From Schistocerca nitens (taxonomy: Eukaryota; Arthropoda; Insecta; Orthoptera; Acrididae): a stretch of DNA of 64,000 nucleotides. Both the position numbers and the translations under genes were made by a program. The notes beneath the pieces were generated by a model. The model saw only the letters and a program-made list of their open reading frames with translations, had not been told where the DNA came from and ran no database searches. The stretch is taken from positions 300,118,150 to 300,182,149 of the forward strand of contig NC_064619.1 of assembly GCF_023898315.1 (NCBI RefSeq). Reading direction: 5' to 3'. Of this stretch, positions 1 to 11,277 are shown piece by piece; positions within the stretch are counted from its first letter, which is position 1; every line of letters starts with the position of its first letter.

Positions 1-413
1 GATATAGATACTGGCAAGATATCGATTCCGGGAATGCTACCCCGATAGTATCAAAATCTATACAATAGTCCCTCGGATTAGGAAGAACATACGAAAAGAA
101 GCAAGCAGGGGACATCAATTTATACATGTAGGTATAGAAGAATTAATAAAATATTTGTATTTATTTACTAAAATATGAGTGCGACTTACATTTTATGCTT
201 GCATGCAGTAATTTTCGTCTGTTAGGCTTTTGACGGGTGTGAATGCAATGTACGTTCTAATGACAAAAATATTTTTCATGTTATAGAAATACAATTTAAC
301 AATTTTCAGATATTTTTACTTGTGAAACCTCTGTTCTTGCCAAGTTTCATGATTCTGCGTCAACGGGAAACACCCTGTAGGTTTTAATGTGTGAGTTTAC
401 GAGTGTCAAAATA
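1..413. other. AT-rich DNA, no gene recognised
   Basis: No open reading frame or RNA feature stands out. A short stretch near 360-390 (caacgggaaacaccctgtag) resembles the kind of end found on Tc1/mariner elements, but no partner end is visible. Confidence 0.5.
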
Positions 414-605
414 CACTGAAGAGCCAAAGAAACGGATACACCTGCCTAATATCGTGCAGGGCCCCCGCGAGAACGCAAAAGTGCCGCAACACGAGTGGCA
501 TGGACTCGACTAATGTCTGAAGTAGTGTTGGAGAGAACTGACACCATGAATTCTGAATCGTGCACGGCTGTCCATAAATCCGTAAGAGTACGAGGGGGTG
601 GAGAT

Positions 606-1363
606 TGCATGGGGGCTTAATTAAAATAGAATGCAAATAATTTTAATTTTTTGATTCAGTAGCTGTCTGTTCGGTTACGAAGTCTCGTAACGGTTGGCCC
701 TGACTAGTATTATTACGCTATCTGACTGCATAGAACAATAACAAGAATGAAATGGAAATTTTCATTAACACAATTGGTTAATTAAGTCCCCAGCAACTAT
801 AAAACCTACGAAACCAAAGCACAAGTATAACTGTTCAGTGTGTGGAAGTATGACTCAACGTACGCATCTGGCACGGTTCTTCTTCAACAACACAAGAAAT
901 TTTAAATATCATTTATACTGAATTAATTAAAGAAAATGAAATACCATAATTACTCAAGAAAACCAGAATTACACTCTAATACAAGAACACAAGCCAGATG
1001 CTTTGTTGACTGAACCTGTAATGACGCATTATTCAGGACATTGAAATAATGAGAAAGAAAAGAAAAGTAGTTTGTTACCTTAATTTATATTGATGAAAAG
1101 CACTCCAGACATTACAATCTCTCCACACCGACTCGCTACTATCACATCTCAACAAGAACTTTTCAGTATCACATCTCAGCAAGCACTGCCTACTAGCTCA
1201 TCTCAACAAACACTCCTCACTACGACATCTCAGCACTGACTACCACGAGCTCTCCCCAAGCACTGCCCACTACGAGTTCTCAATAATCACTGCCAGTGGA
1301 GGCGGCGGAACAATACTCTCTAGCGCGATCTCTGGCGCTGTGGCTCAGTGTAGCCACCTTTCA
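606..1363 (+). mobile_element. Solo LTR (758 bp) inserted in the Tc1 copy
   Basis: Aligning the two Tc1 copies of this family shows that 606-1363 is extra sequence. It begins TG, ends CA and is flanked by a direct repeat agat (602-605 and 1364-1367), the 4-bp duplication usual for Gypsy-type LTR elements. A TATA-like ctataaaacc lies near 796-805, which suggests + orientation. No internal region or second LTR is present, so it is best explained as recombination between two LTRs of a full element. The parent family is unknown and does not match the LTRs at 9188 or 16978. Confidence 0.65.
1117..1296. repeat. 27-bp degenerate minisatellite
   Basis: About six units of 27 bp, each beginning with a variant of atctcaacaagcactgccta, with unit starts near 1146, 1173, 1200 and onward. 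It lies inside the solo LTR, so it is probably part of that LTR. Confidence 0.6.
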
Positions 1364-2258
1364 AGATCTCTTCTGAACAGCACGTTGCAAGGCATCCCAG
1401 ATATGCTCATTAATATTCATGTCCTGGGAGTGATGTCCAGCGGAAGTGCTTAAACTCAGAAGAGTTCCCGAAGCCACTCTGTAGCAATTCTGGACGTGTG
1501 GGGTGTTGCATTGTCTTGCCGGAATTGCCCTAGTCCGTCGAAATGCACTATGGACGTGAATGGATGCAGGTGATCAGACAGGATGCTTACGTACGTGTCA
1601 CCTGTAAAAGTCGTAACTAGACGTATCAGGGATCCCATATCGCTCCATCGGCACACCCCCAACAACATTACAGAGCCTCCACCAGCTTGAACAGTCTCCT
1701 GTTTACATGGAGGGCCCCTGGATTCATGAGGTTGTCTCCATACTTTTACACATCCGTCCGCTCGTTACAATTTGAAACGAGAGTCGTCTAACCAGGCAAC
1801 ATGTTTCCAGTGATCACCAGTCCAATGTCGGTGTTGACGAGCCCAGGCGAGGTGTAACGCTTTGTGTCGTGCAGTCATCAAGGCTGCACGAGTTAGCCTT
1901 CGGCCATACCGATGATATTCCGTTGAATGTTTCGCACGCTGACACTTGTTGATGGCCCAGCATTGAAATCTGCAGCAATCTGCGGAAGACCTGTACTTTC
2001 GTCACGTTGAACAATTCTCTTGAATCGTTGTTGGTCCCGTTCTTGCAGGACCTTTTTCCTGTCGCAGCGATGTCGGAGATCTGATGTTTTATGGGATTAC
2101 TGATATTCACGGCACACTCGTGAAATGCCCAACTCTTTCGCTACCTCGGCATTCTGAAATGTTTTGACGACACTGATCCTATTGTTTCACTTCTCCGTAA
2201 ATTACTCTACGAACTTTGCTAAATACACACGTTATGAAGTTTGCTTTGTCCATTAATA

Positions 2259-3065
2259 CGAATGGCGTTCAATAAGTAATGCGACTCATCTTCTTCTGAA
2301 AGCAGGTTGGTTTTATTCAAGATTACAATAAATCGTATTATTTCCCACGCTTTTGGCTACAAAACTCTTTTTTTTTCGACATAATCTCCGTTCAAAGCGA
2401 CGGCCTCAGCCACCTTACTGGTGGGAGGGGGAGGGGGAGGGGGAGGGGGGGCAGTATGTTCGCGTGGTACCGCTCTTCTGGTCGACGTTGGAACCAACCT
2501 CCTGCTGCACCAATAGCCTCCCCATCATCCACGTACTGCTTCCCGCGGAATACATCCCTCATTGAGCCAAACACACGAAAGTCGGGAGGTGCGCAGACTT
2601 GCGTGCGACCTTGCGTTGTGATTGGTAAGGAGAAGAAGGAGGAAAAGGATCACCTCGAATGAGAATGCCCGCACCTTCCAAGACTGCAGGAGTCACAGCT
2701 GTGTATGGCCAGCTGGCAGATTTGGGCAACCTTGTTGCGATGATGACAGGCGCATCGCCCAACGACTCAGCGTGCTTTTTTGTTCACTGACAGGTGTCCA
2801 TAGATATTCTGCAAGCGCCTATGGATATCTACGATGCTCTAGTTTTCCGCCTTAAGAAACTCAATGACAGCTGTCTGTCTGGAACGCACCTCCTTTAGAG
2901 ACACCATTTTTAAGGCTACGCATAGCACCACCTCCAATCGGAATTTCATGAAACTATAGGGGCTGAAGCGGGAATATTCCACGGTGTCCCACAACAGATT
3001 CCGCATTTTCAACCTAAAGTGGACGAGGAAAAAAATATGTTGCGTTACTAATCGGTCGGCACTCG
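2259..3065 (-). mobile_element. Internally deleted mariner element
   Basis: Both ends resemble mariner termini: ggcgttcaataagtaatgcg on the left and gttgcgttactaatcggtcg near the right, bounded by TA. The minus strand encodes a mariner transposase start near 2902 (MVSLKEVRSRQTAVIEF) and a C-terminal remnant (MRDVFRGKQYVDDGEAI, near 2540). The central part with the DD34D catalytic residues is missing: sequence jumps at about 2640-2650 from C-terminal to N-terminal coding. The element is about 0.8 kb against roughly 1.3 kb for intact mariners. It could only be moved in trans. Confidence 0.8.
2423..2451. repeat. (GAGGGG)n simple repeat
   Basis: Short G-rich hexanucleotide run (gggagggggagggggagggg) expanded inside the mariner C-terminal coding region. 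It breaks the reading frame into a Pro/Leu run on the minus strand. Confidence 0.85.
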
Positions 3066-3094
3066 TATAATTTAACACTGCTATTCTTAATTTT

Positions 3095-3291
3095 GGCCGG
3101 CCTCTGTGGCCGAGCGGTTCTAGGCGCTTCAGTCCGGAACCGCGCTGCTGCTACGGTCGCAGTTTCGAATCCTGCCTCGGGCTCGGGTGTGTGTGATGTC
3201 CTTAGGTTAGTTAGGTTTAAGTAGTTCTAAGTCTAGGGGACTGATGGCCTCAGATGTTAAGTCCCATAGTTCTTAGAGCCATTTAAACCAT
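3095..3291 (+). mobile_element. SINE A (tRNA-derived), full length
   Basis: Starts ggccggcc and has a box A-like tggccgagcggttctaggcg and a box B-like gtttcgaatcctgcc. A tail follows (ttaggttagttaggttta ... gagccatttaaaccat). The head resembles a class II tRNA (Leu/Ser type) with a long variable arm. Direct repeats cttaatttt at 3086-3094 and 3292-3300 flank it, showing insertion by target-primed reverse transcription. This is the reference form for the other SINE A copies listed here. Confidence 0.92.
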
Positions 3292-3300
3292 CTTAATTTT

Positions 3301-3972
3301 GATACTATATTCTGACTTTGTGTATCAGGGATTCTATCTCACAACCTGACTTACACCATGCAGTACTAGGCAAAGCGAAGTGACGCTGCATTGACGTTCT
3401 TTGTAAGGTGAGCTCGCTACTGTGTGAGCCTTCGTCTCCGATCCACTCCTTTGACGTGCAGTGGGAACCGCCCTCTACTCGCCTGGCGGTGTTGTGCCGT
3501 TGGTTCGATTGCCCAGCCTCCCCGTTGTTATGTCAACCAGCAACTTGGTCCACGGCGTGTAGGCCACTGCCCAGTAACACTGGCCGTCTTCAATAAAATC
3601 GGCCAGCTGTTAAACAAGTACTGCGTATTAATTTCGGCCGTAAGGTGAGAGGAGTGCGTAACATGCCTGCCATTGTAGTGCGAAAGCGGCCAGGAACGGC
3701 AGCGGCGCTTTCATATGCAGAGCAGAGCAGGGGCAGGGAGGGCGACCCTAGCGCGCTCGGCGCTGTCAAGCGCCCGTTGGGCCGTGCCCTGATGCGAAGT
3801 GCTGGCGAGTGGGAGACCAGCAGTGACGTATTCATTACCTCTGAACCCCCGGCACGTCATCCTCCGTGACTCGTCACTCATTCTCCAAGTACAAAAAGTC
3901 TTACGTGTATGTTTCCGAGAAAATAAGGTACATACGAGTTCTTTATATCGCTGCTAGATGTCTAGCTATATA
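3301..3972. other. Moderately GC-rich unclassified stretch
   Basis: Several short overlapping frames but none looks like a gene. Composition is richer in G and C between about 3400 and 3860. It could be part of an unrecognised repeat or LTR. Confidence 0.35.
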
Positions 3973-5219
3973 CACTACGTGATCAAAAGTATCCGGACAC
4001 CCCAAAAACATACATTTTTCATATTAGGTGCATTGTGCTGCCACCTACTGCCAGGTACTCCATATCAGCGACCTCAGTAGTAATGAGACATCGTGAGAGA
4101 GCAGAATGGGGCGCCCCGCGGAAATCACGGACTTCGCAAGTGATCAGATGACTGGGTGTCACTTGTGTCAGGCTTAAGTATGTGAGATTTGCACACTCCT
4201 AAACATCCATAAGTCAACTGTTCCCGATGTGATAGTGAACTGGAAACGTGAAGGGACACGTAAAGCACAAAAGCGTACAGGCCTACCTCGTTTGTTGACT
4301 GACAGAGACCGCTGACAGTTGAAGAGGGTCGTAATGTGTAATAGGCAGACATCTATCCAGAACATCACACACGAATACCAAACTGCATCAGGATCCACTG
4401 CAAGTACTATGAGAACTAGGCGGGAGGTGAGAAAATTTGGATCTCATGGTCGAGCAGCTGTTCATAAGCCACACATCATGTCGGTAAATGCCAAACGACG
4501 TCTCGCTGGATGTAAGGAGCGTAAACGTTGGACGATTGAACAGTGGAAACACGTTGTGTGGAGTGACGAATCACGGTACACAATGTGGCGAGCCGATAGC
4601 AGGATGTGGGTTTGGCGAATGCCCGGTGAACGTCATCTTCCAGTGTGTGTAGTGCCAACAGTAAAGTTCGCAGGCGGTGGTGTTGTGGTGTCGTCGTGTT
4701 TCTCATGGAGGGGTCTTGTACCCCTAGTTGTTTAGTGTGGCACTATCACAGCACAGGCCTACATTGATGTTTTAAGCATCTTTTTGCTTCCCACTGTTGA
4801 AGAGCAATTCGAGAATGGCGACTGCATATTTCAGCATTATCGAGCACCTGTTCATAAAGCACGGCCTGTGGCGGAATGGTTGCACGGCAGTAATATCCTT
4901 GTAATGGACTGACCTGTACAGAGTCCTGATCTGAATCCTATAGAACAGCTCTGGGATCTTTTGGAATGCCGATTTCGTGTCTGGCCTCACCGACCGACAT
5001 CGATTCCTGTCCTCAACGCAGCACTCTGTGAAAAATAAGCTGCCATTCCCCAACAAACCTTCCAGCACGTGATTGAACGTATGACTGTGAGGGTAGAAGC
5101 TGTCTTCAAGGATAAGGGTGTGCCAACACCATATTGAATTCCAGCATTACCAATGAAAAGCGCCACGAACTTGTAAGCCATTTTCAGCCAAGTGTCCGGA
5201 TACTTTTGATCACATAGCG
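3973..5219 (+). mobile_element. Tc1-like transposon with both terminal repeats
   Basis: Left end cactacgtgatcaaaagtat and right end atacttttgatcacatagcg are inverted repeats bounded by TA (3971-3972 and 5220-5221). Length 1.25 kb. Transposase is on the plus strand and decayed. The same terminal repeat type occurs at 26189. Confidence 0.9.
4319..5038 (+). pseudogene. Tc1 transposase remnant
   Basis: A cut-and-paste transposase of the Tc1/mariner DDE family. The reading frame from 4319 to 4735 keeps [13 protein letters not shown], holding a catalytic Asp, and [10 protein letters not shown], both typical of Tc1. It then stops. Downstream, in other frames, a block near 4930-5035 reads PIEQLWDLLECRF, the third catalytic block with Glu, ending at TAA 5036-5038. 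The N-terminal DNA-binding region (about 4130-4310) is scrambled. Several frameshifts and stops make it non-functional. Confidence 0.8.
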
Positions 5220-5394
5220 TAAATTCATCGTACATGTTTCGTCGCCGCTTTCCGCTGAAATCATCACATGATTTCTGTCGTCACCAAATTATAACTCAAG
5301 GAGCGACTGGTCGCAGAATGACACATCACATGATTAAAAGAATCGAAAAAGTGTCTGATGTACAACCCGTGAACGAGCCTTTGACCTGCCTGCA

Positions 5395-5635
5395 TGTAGA
5401 GTGCATCATTTCGCTCCCGCGGTACTGGGAGGGGGACGGTGCCGAGCCCGTCGCACGGCTGCCTTTTACTGCTGGTAAAGCTATCCAGTACTCAGTTTGA
5501 TAGCAGGATGAGTGGACCTTGGGCCGTGCTGGAGGCACTGCAACGAAGAAAAATCCCCGCACCTACCTGGGGGACCTACAAGGCCGGAGGAGTCAAGCGT
5601 CCTACCCGCTAGACCACTATGGTAAAGAAAAGGGT
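5395..5635 (-). mobile_element. Decayed tRNA-derived SINE
   Basis: On the minus strand a box A-like tagtggtctagcgggtagga (about 5606-5625) is followed by ggtgcggggattttt and a body with gtgcctccagcacggcccaa and tccactcatcctgctatcaa. These blocks recur, in this order, in a tRNA-related insect SINE that I remember. Box B is poor and no TSD was found. Confidence 0.5.
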
Positions 5636-6394
5636 TACACGATCCGACTAGAAGCATTGATACGAAAATTGGGAACGCGTTTTGCGGTTGAACAGAGTAT
5701 GAAAGTCAGACGAAAATACAAGTTACTGCAATCAGTGAGATGTATTATATTGCACTTTCCACTACCTATAGCGGATGATTATAAAAAAAAAAGTAAATAG
5801 AAAAACATGCACCACGAGGGAATTAGCAGAATGCGTCAGGTGGACAGCGAAAATATTGTGTACAAATGACTTCATTATCCGTTTGCAGGCTCGAAAAGAA
5901 TATTATCATGAAAATCGTTGTTGTCAAAGTATGTGTGAGAGGACTGTAATTATCTTTGAGGCAGATACTCTCATTCGTAGGAATATCCTTTCAGTCTTTA
6001 TTATGAAACATTTTTAAGGGTAAACTCAGAGTTCAGAGTATCAGTATTAAAAGGAGCCAATATAACTGAAAATTCTGATTCTTTGACGTGGTAATATGGC
6101 AAGAACAGTAGGTATTTACAGGAAATGGGATGCAAATACAAAAATATTGCTCCCTTTAGATTTTTCAGTGATCAGCATTTGCCTGACCTAAAGAGGTAGA
6201 GCTCCATGAAAAGTTAAATATTAATAGTCACAAAGTACGGATGTCATATTCATGCGTAGACAAACAAATGATTACATTTTCATGACAACTGGAAGATTTA
6301 TTCAAGGAAAAGAGTTCCGCAAAATGAGCATGTCAAGAAAGCGCTGGTCCACCTCTGACTCTTATGGAATCAGTTATTCGGTTTGGCATTGGTT
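5636..6394. other. No feature recognised
   Basis: AT-rich. Short frames only, none with recognisable motifs. Confidence 0.5.
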
Positions 6395-6692
6395 GACGCA
6401 GTCCTCCTGAAGGATATCGTGGCAAATTCTGTCCAACTGGCGCGTTAGAGCGTCAAAACCCCGACCTGGTTGGAGGACCCTACCATAACGCTCCAAACGT
6501 TGTCAACTGGGGAGACATCTGGCCAAGGTAGTGTTTGGCAAGCACGAAAACAAGTAGTGTGTGGGCGGCCATTATTTTTCTGAAACAATAAGCCCAAGAT
6601 GGCTTGCCGCGAAAGGCGTACTATATCATCGACGTATCGCTGTGCTGCAAGGGTGCCGCAGATGACAACGAAAGGGGTCCTGCTATGAAAAT
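6395..6692 (-). mobile_element. Tc1-like transposase fragment
   Basis: On the minus strand the stretch 6600-6680 reads VICGTLAAQRYVDDIVR, the block just upstream of the second catalytic Asp in many Tc1 transposases. Flanking sequence to 6395 reads as the following transposase region with gaps. No terminal repeats remain. Confidence 0.6.
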
Positions 6693-7197
6693 AAATTGTA
6701 ACTAACCGGTTTCTACGGGTTATTACGTTATTATTGGGTCGGCACCGACTCCGTGTAACTCACTTGGTTACTTCTTACTATTAAACTAAAGCATTGGCAA
6801 ATAGTCGCAGCTGGCAGTCGTCGTGTGGCATCTGCGAATAAATCGTTAAGACGGCCGTGTACTTGTTGCGTTCTGTGTAAGTGGCATGAAGCGCCTTTGA
6901 GTCAACAAAACGTAGCGCTCGGAACCGTGCCCGAATATTTAAATGTACCAGATGCAAATGGAAATGTTTATTGATTGTGAAATTCACGTGAGAAGATTAG
7001 GGTCGCCACCTACTCTAACGATACAACTAATCAGAAGTGTGGCCGAGTCGGAAAATAAATAAATTTACTCACAGACCAAAAACTCATAATAGTGCATACG
7101 TTGTGATATCGCTCATAGGGGATGCGATGTAATTAATAGTATTGCCTGTGCATTGTTCACGAGAATCAAACATCTAAAATAAAATAGAAAGTGCATG
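6693..7197. other. No gene; minus-strand PBS-like decamer
   Basis: AT-rich. On the minus strand 7008-6999 reads tggcgaccct, identical to the first ten bases of the primer-binding site of the LTR element at 10895. No LTR boundary could be shown next to it. Confidence 0.3.
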
Positions 7198-7391
7198 GTT
7201 CAAATGGCTCTGAGCACTATGCGACTTAACTTCTGAGGCCATCAGTCGCCTAGAACTTAGAACTAATTAAACCTAACTAACATAAGGACATCATATACAT
7301 CCATGCCCGAGTCAGGATTCGAACTTGCGACCGTAGCGTTCGCTCGGTTCCAGACTGTAGCACCTAGAACCGCACAGCCACTCCGGCCGGC
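7198..7391 (-). mobile_element. SINE A
   Basis: Full-length minus-strand copy from ggttcaaatggctc to the ggccgg head, with box B as ggattcgaacttgcg. Flanked by the 11-bp direct repeat gaaagtgcatg (7187-7197 and 7392-7402). Confidence 0.92.
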
Positions 7392-7959
7392 GAAAGTGCA
7401 TGAACACTGAGCATAAGATCAGCTCCCAGCATCACATCTCAAAATAAAACTTAATCTAAAGCATTCGTTTTAAAATGAAAGGGGAGGTTCATCACTGGAC
7501 CTGTGCGTAAGGAAACGCGTTGGATGTGCCAAAGGGAAAGCTACGAGGTGAGTGGCTTAGGTGCGAAAACGTAACCTCGGAATACAAGAGAAAATTGTGG
7601 ATAAAATCATTTATTTATAAAACATGGATGTGAGGCATGTACACAATTCATGATAACATTAACTCCGAAAACATTAAAGAAAAGCAGCGATAGATTCACC
7701 GTTATAATCTGCACCTAAAACCATTGATGTGAATCATTCATACAACTGCGGTTGCCTGATAACTGATTGCAATAGCTCGTGAAACGGTAAACGCTTCGCA
7801 GTACACCCGCGTGCCCAAGTGGTTAGTGGAGACGTAATATCTAGATGTCGTGGCCAAGATGCAACAATATCACATCACGCAATCATGAACAGTTAACATT
7901 CTTTAAAACACGCATGAGATCGGAGAGTTAGTGACGACAGTAGCCCAACACACTCTAAC
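7392..7959. other. No feature recognised
   Basis: AT-rich sequence between two SINE A copies. No coding or structural signal seen. Confidence 0.5.
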
Positions 7960-8160
7960 GGCCGGCCGTTGTGGCCGAACGGTTCTAGGCGCTCCAGTCC
8001 GGAACCGTGCGACTGCTACGGTCGCAGTTTCGAATCCTGCCTCGGGCATGGATGTGTGTGATGTCCTTAGGTTAGTTAGATTTAAGTAGTTCTAAGTTCT
8101 AGGGGACTGATGAACTGTAATGTTAAGTCCCATAGTGCTCAGAGCCATTTCAACCATTTG
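7960..8160 (+). mobile_element. SINE A
   Basis: Full-length plus copy from ggccggccgttgtggccgaa to ccatttcaaccattt. Flanks share an imperfect 9-bp repeat, actctaacg before and actctaatg after. Confidence 0.9.
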
Positions 8161-8911
8161 AAACTCTAATGTTCAACCACGTGGTTGGCTCCCCACGGAC
8201 GAAAGACACATAAAGCAAGGAAAATTTACGAGAAGGCAAAGCCATTAATATTTGGAAAAATAAAAGAATAAAAGAGTATACAGGCACAGCTGAAGTCAAA
8301 CAGACATTCATAGAGAAGCGAGGGCTCACTTCTCATAGATGCGACACCTTTGTGTGACACTCTTCCGGCGAATCCAAGTCTACTATAATAATTTACTAAA
8401 AAAAAAAACTGCCAAAGTTTTGCATTCCTTGCTGCGACAAGGTAAAGCAATCTTTCACAGTTGAAAAGCGAGACCAAAAGCTAACAGCTCTCCTCTCGCC
8501 AAGTAACAACGCGCCACGCGGCCAGTCTAACTCACCCTTCTTCGAGTGGAGCACAGCTGTGGACGCTTCCCGTACCGGCGGCCGACTGCCTTGCTTTTTC
8601 TCCTCCAGCCTCTTCCATGCTCCGCGTGTCCCGCAAAACCCAAAGATGCCATTTCCGCCACCAACCTAACGCAGGTAGATATCTCACAAGTAGCGCAAAC
8701 CTGTTTGCCTACTTGACCACTACGAGAGTTGGCTATTCTGTACAACTGCTGCTGAATCTGTATGATTATCGAAGACTTTCTACAGCAGACTACATCACCG
8801 TCTAGCAACGTGACACACAATCCCAGTCATTCAATCAGTTATGAAAAAAAAGAGAAACAAGGAAAAGAAAGAGAAATACTAGTGAAATTGGACTACCGGA
8901 CTAATGAAAGG
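8161..8911. other. No gene recognised; GC-richer block at 8480-8660
   Basis: Short frames overlap on both strands around 8527-8820 but show no known motif. The GC-richer block could belong to an unrecognised LTR or promoter. Confidence 0.35.
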
Positions 8912-9108
8912 TGGCCGGGGTGGCCGAGCGATTCTAGGCGCTACAGTCTGGAACCGCACGACCGCTACGGTCGCAGGTTCGAATCCTACCTCGGGCATGG
9001 ATGTGTGTAATCTCCTTAGGTTAGTTAGGTTTAAGTAGTTCTAAGTACTAGGAGACTGATGACCTCAGCAGTTAAGTCCCATGGTGCTCAGAGCCATTTG
9101 AACCATTT
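8912..9108 (+). mobile_element. SINE A
   Basis: Box A tggccgagcgattctaggcg, box B ggttcgaatcctacc and the standard tail ending gagccatttgaaccat. Only a 5-bp repeat (aaagg) is visible at both sides, so the TSD is uncertain. Confidence 0.88.
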
Positions 9109-9113
9109 AAAGG

Positions 9114-9187
9114 CACTGGACCATTCCACCAACTTGGACGAGATTAAATCGTCGATCTGTCCGGCGACTGAGTCAACCACAGAATAT
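9114..9187 (+). mobile_element. Left half of a Tc1/mariner-type copy split by the LTR element
   Basis: The sequence cttggacgagattaaatcg and its surroundings align with the transposase C-terminus of the element at 47101-48670 (near 48298-48340). The alignment resumes at 18685, directly after the LTR retrotransposon. The rest of the 5' part is missing. Confidence 0.7.
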
Positions 9188-10892
9188 TGAAAGGTCTCTG
9201 TTGGATTCCTTTCATGTTTAATTTCTTAAATCTGTTGTCATTTACGGCATAAATTCCTCTTCTAAATTTACTGTGGCGTTTCTGACTATCTGGGAGGAGA
9301 CTGAGTAGTGGAACGTGTTACTTTTACACATAAACAAGAACGATCTGTCACACTACTACACTTTAAAACACAGTTTATATGTAATTCATGTCACACAGTC
9401 TCATACGGAACCTACATCCGCTTTCTTTTATATACTGTATATGATAAGATACTGTCATCCCCCTTCCCTTCTGTGTGAGAGGATGAATGAGCAAATGTAT
9501 TTCTAGTTGCATGCTTGAGGGTAGCAGACAAGCCTGTCTGCTAGAGGACAGTAGGACCAACGTCGGAACAGGTAGCTACGCTTTCTAAAAGCAAAGAGGT
9601 TTGTATCCTTAGTATGGTCCTGTCTGTCCGTTGTCGGTATAGGAGGCTGCCCCTCTGTCCACTTCCGTTTGTATTTGTGAGCCACCCTCAGGAAGCACGC
9701 TCGGTAGTAGCGCAGGTCAGTTGGTCCGTGGCGAGCGTCTGAAGTGGTAAGATCTCCGGGTAAGCGCGTGTCTGCTAAGTCCGTAGGACAATGGATTTCT
9801 TAAGTTCAGCCTAACTGAAAATTTAATCAGCTTTATTTCAGGTTTAGCTCTAAAATATCTAATGTTATCTTAAATTGCAGCGCAGTATAATTCTCGTGTG
9901 AAGTTCAGATTATTTTCCGGTAGTTGCTTTGTCACTACGTTGTGAGTAAAGTGGAACCACGTGTTGATCAGTAACTCTAACTAAGATCAATCTTAAATGC
10001 GAAAGCTTGTGTGATTATAACGTCTCGTCTTGACAATATTTTCAATATAGCAACTTTTCTTTATGTTCAACCCACGTGGGATGTACTTTGCGAGACCAGC
10101 ACCACGTGCTTATATAACTGTTTGACCCGTCAGGTTAACAGTAAGACGTTAATAACCAGTTCGAGGTTTTTCTTTTGTAAATTGCTTTTCGATCTAATTT
10201 ATTTTAATTATCAAAATTATTGTGGAGTTATACGCTTTGTGTAAACCAAGTTGACCACGTGAAACATGTGGTGTAATCATCAAAGTAGCCCTCAGCTATT
10301 CTTTTCGCGAGGATTTCACAAAGAGTTAATATGAATTTAGTATACCAGTGTGTGGTAATTACATGACGGACAGGATTGTGCTACGAACGTAATTTCTTTG
10401 GGTGAAAATTTGAATCCGTTGGTAGTGGTTAACTTTCTCTTGCATACGTTTCAACGTTCTTTGTGTGTTGTTTTATGAATGCAGTGTTGTATGCAGTCTG
10501 CCAATCTTGGCTCCATATTTGATGTGTTCAGTAAGATTGCAATCTCACATTTTTACAATCCTAAATAAGGCACCAGCTTAGTTAGGAATCAAGTGTAATA
10601 TGCAGAAATTTCAATGATCAATCTTAAAATAAATTTCCAAATATAAACTGATTTCTTTCTTTTTATTTAAATTCTCTTTTTTATATATATATATTACCGG
10701 TTGTTGTATGACTATTAAAAGATTATAATTAATGTTAGTCTGTTTGGGAATTTGGTAAACCTAGACTAGATACCTGATGAAACAGTTGCTTAGTAATGCA
10801 AGATTAACTTCCCCAGACAGCTCACAGCGTTTAACCCGCTTTTATTAGCAAGCAGTAACGCTTACATTGCAAATTAAAGTTACAACATTACA
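9188..10892 (+). repeat. 5' LTR
   Basis: 1705 bp, tgaaaggtctctgttggatt to caacattaca. A TATA-like gcttatataactg lies near 10108-10120 and an aataaa near 10627. The small frames inside it are repeated in the 3' LTR and are not genes. Confidence 0.92.
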
Positions 10893-10894
10893 CA

Positions 10895-10912
10895 TGGCGA
10901 CCCTGTTCTGTG
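10895..10912 (+). promoter_or_regulatory. Primer-binding site of the LTR element
   Basis: tggcgaccctgttctgtg begins two bases after the LTR end. It starts TGG, as expected for pairing with the CCA end of a tRNA. The first eight bases fit a tRNA-Arg-type end as used by some insect Gypsy elements, but the rest does not, so the primer tRNA is uncertain. Confidence 0.6.
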
Positions 10913-11277
10913 ATTCCGCTAGACTCTGGAATCTCTGAAACGTTAGATTGCGAGCGTTGTATAATCTTAATTTTTTTTCCCTACAGAGCTCAAACAACTT
11001 CTGCGTTGTTTCTGAGCAGACTTTCAAAAGATTCGCGGCGTTGTTGAGCGGCGTTGTGTTGTTTGTCTTGTTCTGTTTTCTATATTTGTGTGTTTTATAT
11101 GTGTGTGTGTGTTTTTTTTCTCGCTTGTAAATTCCACTGTTTCGAACAAAGATAAAAATTTGTTTTGCGTGTGAAAAAGTGCGTACTAAGTTGGGTATCT
11201 TTCGTGTAACTGTCGTAATTTTTGTGGGATACATTTATTGTGATTAGTGTGTTGCGTACTGGGTATAAATTGAACTA

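Larger units (their letters stand above)
414..2160 (-). mobile_element. Tc1-like transposon, broken by a solo LTR, right end lost
   Basis: The left end cactgaagagccaaagaaac is flanked by TA and matches the left terminal repeat of the better-preserved copy at 48851-50015. Transposase is on the minus strand. Coding remnants include QDNATPHTSRIATEW, which holds the second catalytic Asp of the DDE/D core (about 1460-1668), and a helix-turn-helix region near 1814-2110. Homology to the other copy stops at about 2160 and the right terminal repeat is absent. Positions 606-1363 do not belong to it and are a later insertion. The copy is dead: frameshifts, a missing end and an interruption. The Tc1 assignment is firm; the exact right boundary is not. 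Confidence 0.85.

Noticed and set aside
1117-1296. CRISPR-like array
   Set aside because: Units are contiguous and degenerate with no unique spacers; the DNA is eukaryotic.
9315-10244. Small frames inside the LTRs
   Set aside because: Repeated in both LTRs and without motifs; by-products of LTR sequence.
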